Below are positions 62,266 through 64,000 of a stretch of DNA of 64,000 nucleotides, one piece after another (positions within the stretch are counted from its first letter, which is position 1; the number at the start of each line of letters is the position of its first letter). Location: the NCBI RefSeq assembly GCF_900112985.1, contig NZ_FONS01000006.1:124001-188000 (forward strand), in the 5' to 3' direction. The notes beneath the pieces were generated by a model. The model ran no database searches and was not told the DNA's origin. It saw nothing but the letters and a program-made list of their open reading frames with translations. The translations under genes and the position numbers were made by a program. Source of the stretch: Pedobacter antarcticus. GTDB lineage: Bacteria > Bacteroidota > Bacteroidia > Sphingobacteriales > Sphingobacteriaceae.

Positions 62266-64000
62266 TTAGGTGCTGCCGGTCTTTAAAAACTGGTAAATTT
62301 CTTCCTGTGAATGATGCTGTCCGTTTCCATCCACCCGAATTTGTTCCATTCGGGCATTGAGCCGGACCGCCTGAACATTATCTTTTAACTGTAAATTGAG
62401 TAAAGTGATTAGTTCCGCTTTTAAATCCGGGTCTTCAACAGGAAAACAAACCTCTATTCTGCTATAAATATTCCTGTTCATCCAATCTGATGATCCCATA
62501 AATAATTCTTGCCTGCCTGCATCTTGAAAAAGAAATAACCGGCCATGTTCCAGATACCTTCCAACAATCCTGGTTACAGTGATGTTTTCGCTTTGCCCTT
62601 TTATTCCTGGAATCAAACAGCAAATACTACGTATTATAAGCTGAATTTTCACCCCGGCCTGTGAAGCTTCATATAATTTAGAAATCAGGACGCGCTCTTC
62701 AAGATTGTTCATTTTAATAATAAGAGATGCTTCCCTCCCTGCTTGAGCATGAGCTATTTCTCTATCTATCAATGTAATAAAACCGGGTAAAAGATTAAAA
62801 CCTGCGACCAGCAACTTACTAAAAGTGATCTGATCTTCCAGCGCGGGTCTTTTTTTCTTCTTTCTCAGATAACCAAAAAGCTGCTGCAATTCTATAAGCA
62901 TCGGTTGTCTGGCTGTCATGAGCACATGATCTGTATAAAACTTAGCCGTAGATTCGTTCAGGTTACCGGTAGCTAGTAATCCAAGATATTGTTGCTCTCC
63001 ATTTATACGTCTTCTAACCAACGCGACTTTAGCATGAACCTTCAGGGCAGCATTACTATATAAGATACGCACGCCGGCTGCTTTCATTTCAGTAGCCCAT
63101 TTCAAATTGTTAGCCTCATCAAATCTAGCCTTCAATTCGACCATCACGGTAACTTTTTTTCCATTCTGTGCTGCTGTAATCAGCGCTGTCACAATTCTGG
63201 ATTGCGCAGCAACCCTGTACAGGGTTACGTAAATTTCTTCTGTAAAAGAATCATGTGCGGCTTCATTGAAAAAGCGTAGAATAGGATCATACTGCTGATA
63301 CGGAACATTAACCAACTGGTCTTTTTGATTAATCAAGTCAAAAAGTGTTTCAGACGGTCTGAGAAAAACTGCCCTGACCGGGCTCAATTTCGGATAAGAA
63401 AACATCTCCTGTTTTACGGGAATAGAATCCAGATCCCGGAGGTGGTGATAAAAACCGCCCTGAATAATTGCAGCTCTATTTAATTTCAGCATGGATGCCA
63501 TGGTATAAATATACCTCAAAGGAATTTCAGGTTGAATGAGAAAGCGTGTTGCCGGTCCTAAATCCCGCTGTTTGAGCAAATGTTCAAACTGAACGATATT
63601 TTCTTCATCTATACCTTCATCAAGGTGTAACTCTGCATCGCGGGTAATTTTCACCTGATATATACCGGTAATTTTCTGATCCGGGAATAAGTAAGCGCTA
63701 TGTGTACAAATAATATCTTCCAGAAAGACAATAAATTGTTGTGTTTCCGTGTTGAATGAATAAAATCTGGGTAATTGAGACGATGGAATAGCTATAAATT
63801 CCATTTGCTCCTTTCCGGCTTTGTTTTCCAAAACTACGGCCTGATATAGTTTGTTATTTTCAGCAAAAAAGGATTGACGGTCTACCTGATACAAACGAAG
63901 ATAACCAAGAATATTATTAAAAAATACATCTGATACAGCTTGTTTAATTTCTTCAGGAATTTCCTGTTTATAAATTAAAGTGATATGTCTTGCCGCAAGG
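62266..64000 (-). CDS. ppk1: Polyphosphate kinase 1, 5' end outside window
   Basis: Polymerises ATP phosphate into polyphosphate. The frame is open to the window edge; about 578 residues are visible of a family length near 690. Key family motifs are seen: VELKARFDEANN, KVHAKVALV with the catalytic His, GLLATGNLNESTAKFYTD, LIPGIKGQSENI, and YLEHGRLF with the second conserved His. GSSDWMNRNIYSRIEV closes the C-terminus. It is the first gene seen of the four-gene operon. The real start lies beyond 64000. Confidence 0.93.
   Translation of the reverse strand, partial: LAARHITLIYKQEIPEEIKQAVSDVFFNNILGYLRLYQVDRQSFFAENNKLYQAVVLENKAGKEQMEFIAIPSSQLPRFYSFNTETQQFIVFLEDIICTHSAYLFPDQKITGIYQVKITRDAELHLDEGIDEENIVQFEHLLKQRDLGPATRFLIQPEIPLRYIYTMASMLKLNRAAIIQGGFYHHLRDLDSIPVKQEMFSYPKLSPVRAVFLRPSETLFDLINQKDQLVNVPYQQYDPILRFFNEAAHDSFTEEIYVTLYRVAAQSRIVTALITAAQNGKKVTVMVELKARFDEANNLKWATEMKAAGVRILYSNAALKVHAKVALVRRRINGEQQYLGLLATGNLNESTAKFYTDHVLMTARQPMLIELQQLFGYLRKKKKRPALEDQITFSKLLVAGFNLLPGFITLIDREIAHAQAGREASLIIKMNNLEERVLISKLYEASQAGVKIQLIIRSICCLIPGIKGQSENITVTRIVGRYLEHGRLFLFQDAGRQELFMGSSDWMNRNIYSRIEVCFPVEDPDLKAELITLLNLQLKDNVQAVRLNARMEQIRVDGNGQHHSQEEIYQFLKTGST

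Noticed and set aside
62266..64000. Truncated polyphosphate kinase
   Set aside because: The frame stays open to position 64000 and continues the family pattern, so the missing N-terminus is due to the window edge, not to a mutation.

Overview
The window looks like a chromosomal segment from a Bacteroidota bacterium of the family Sphingobacteriaceae, most likely Pedobacter or a close relative. The evidence is a SusC/SusD pair with a FecI/FecR regulator pair, a Rho with a long Gln/Asn/Pro-rich insert, several promoters of the Bacteroidota type (TAnnTTTG at -7), few Shine-Dalgarno sites, AMP nucleosidase and DUF4254 genes, and moderate AT content. The genus is inferred from gene content; no 16S gene is present.

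Layout. 1-5100 (minus): a partial metallo-beta-lactamase-fold hydrolase, a LolA-like lipoprotein carrier, the FtsK translocase, a PspC-domain protein and pyrF. 5300-7840 (plus): rho and pssA, ending at a strong terminator. 7850-16080: Hpt protein and folK (minus), sppA (plus), a lipoprotein (minus), a PolX/PHP protein, then DUF4254, a family 9 glycosyltransferase and a SixA-like phosphatase (plus), and AMP nucleosidase (minus). 16080-19710 (minus): tig, clpP and clpX, with a possible small structured RNA just upstream of tig.

19848-27562 (minus) is a complete heavy-metal efflux module: two-component regulator and sensor, then TolC-type channel, adaptor and RND pump. Repeated ATTAGAA boxes lie in front of both the regulator gene and the efflux genes. 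A 108-bp nested palindrome separates it from the next region. 27901-31801 is a mirrored module: two divergent AraC-type paralogs, each followed by an oxidoreductase gene (an SDR on one side, a zinc alcohol dehydrogenase on the other). The same tandem 21-bp-spaced repeat overlaps the regulator stop codon on both sides. 31900-33160 holds a GNAT-like/HTH gene pair that resembles a toxin-antitoxin unit, beside a tRNA-Leu(UAG) gene.

33249-45527 contains a BtuF-like binding protein without a signal peptide, then a MacAB-like ABC export operon (adaptor, two ATPases, two FtsX-type permeases). Divergent to it are an NtrC-type sigma-54 activator, its sensor kinase and a ferredoxin-NAD(P)H-type reductase. 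A sigma-54 promoter of the exact GG-N10-GC form precedes the export operon. 45595-48287 (minus) encodes glycogen synthesis (glgA, glgC). 48497-56333 (plus) has a lipoprotein and the FecI-FecR-SusC-SusD uptake system.

56392-64000 (minus) is the most unusual part. It is a tight operon of polyphosphate kinase (cut by the window end), an SdiA-regulated-like lipoprotein, a large GAF-like protein and an 860-residue outer-membrane protein. The last seems to join a kinase-like N-terminal domain to a C-terminal Omp85/D15-type beta-barrel. It is my best candidate for an undescribed system.
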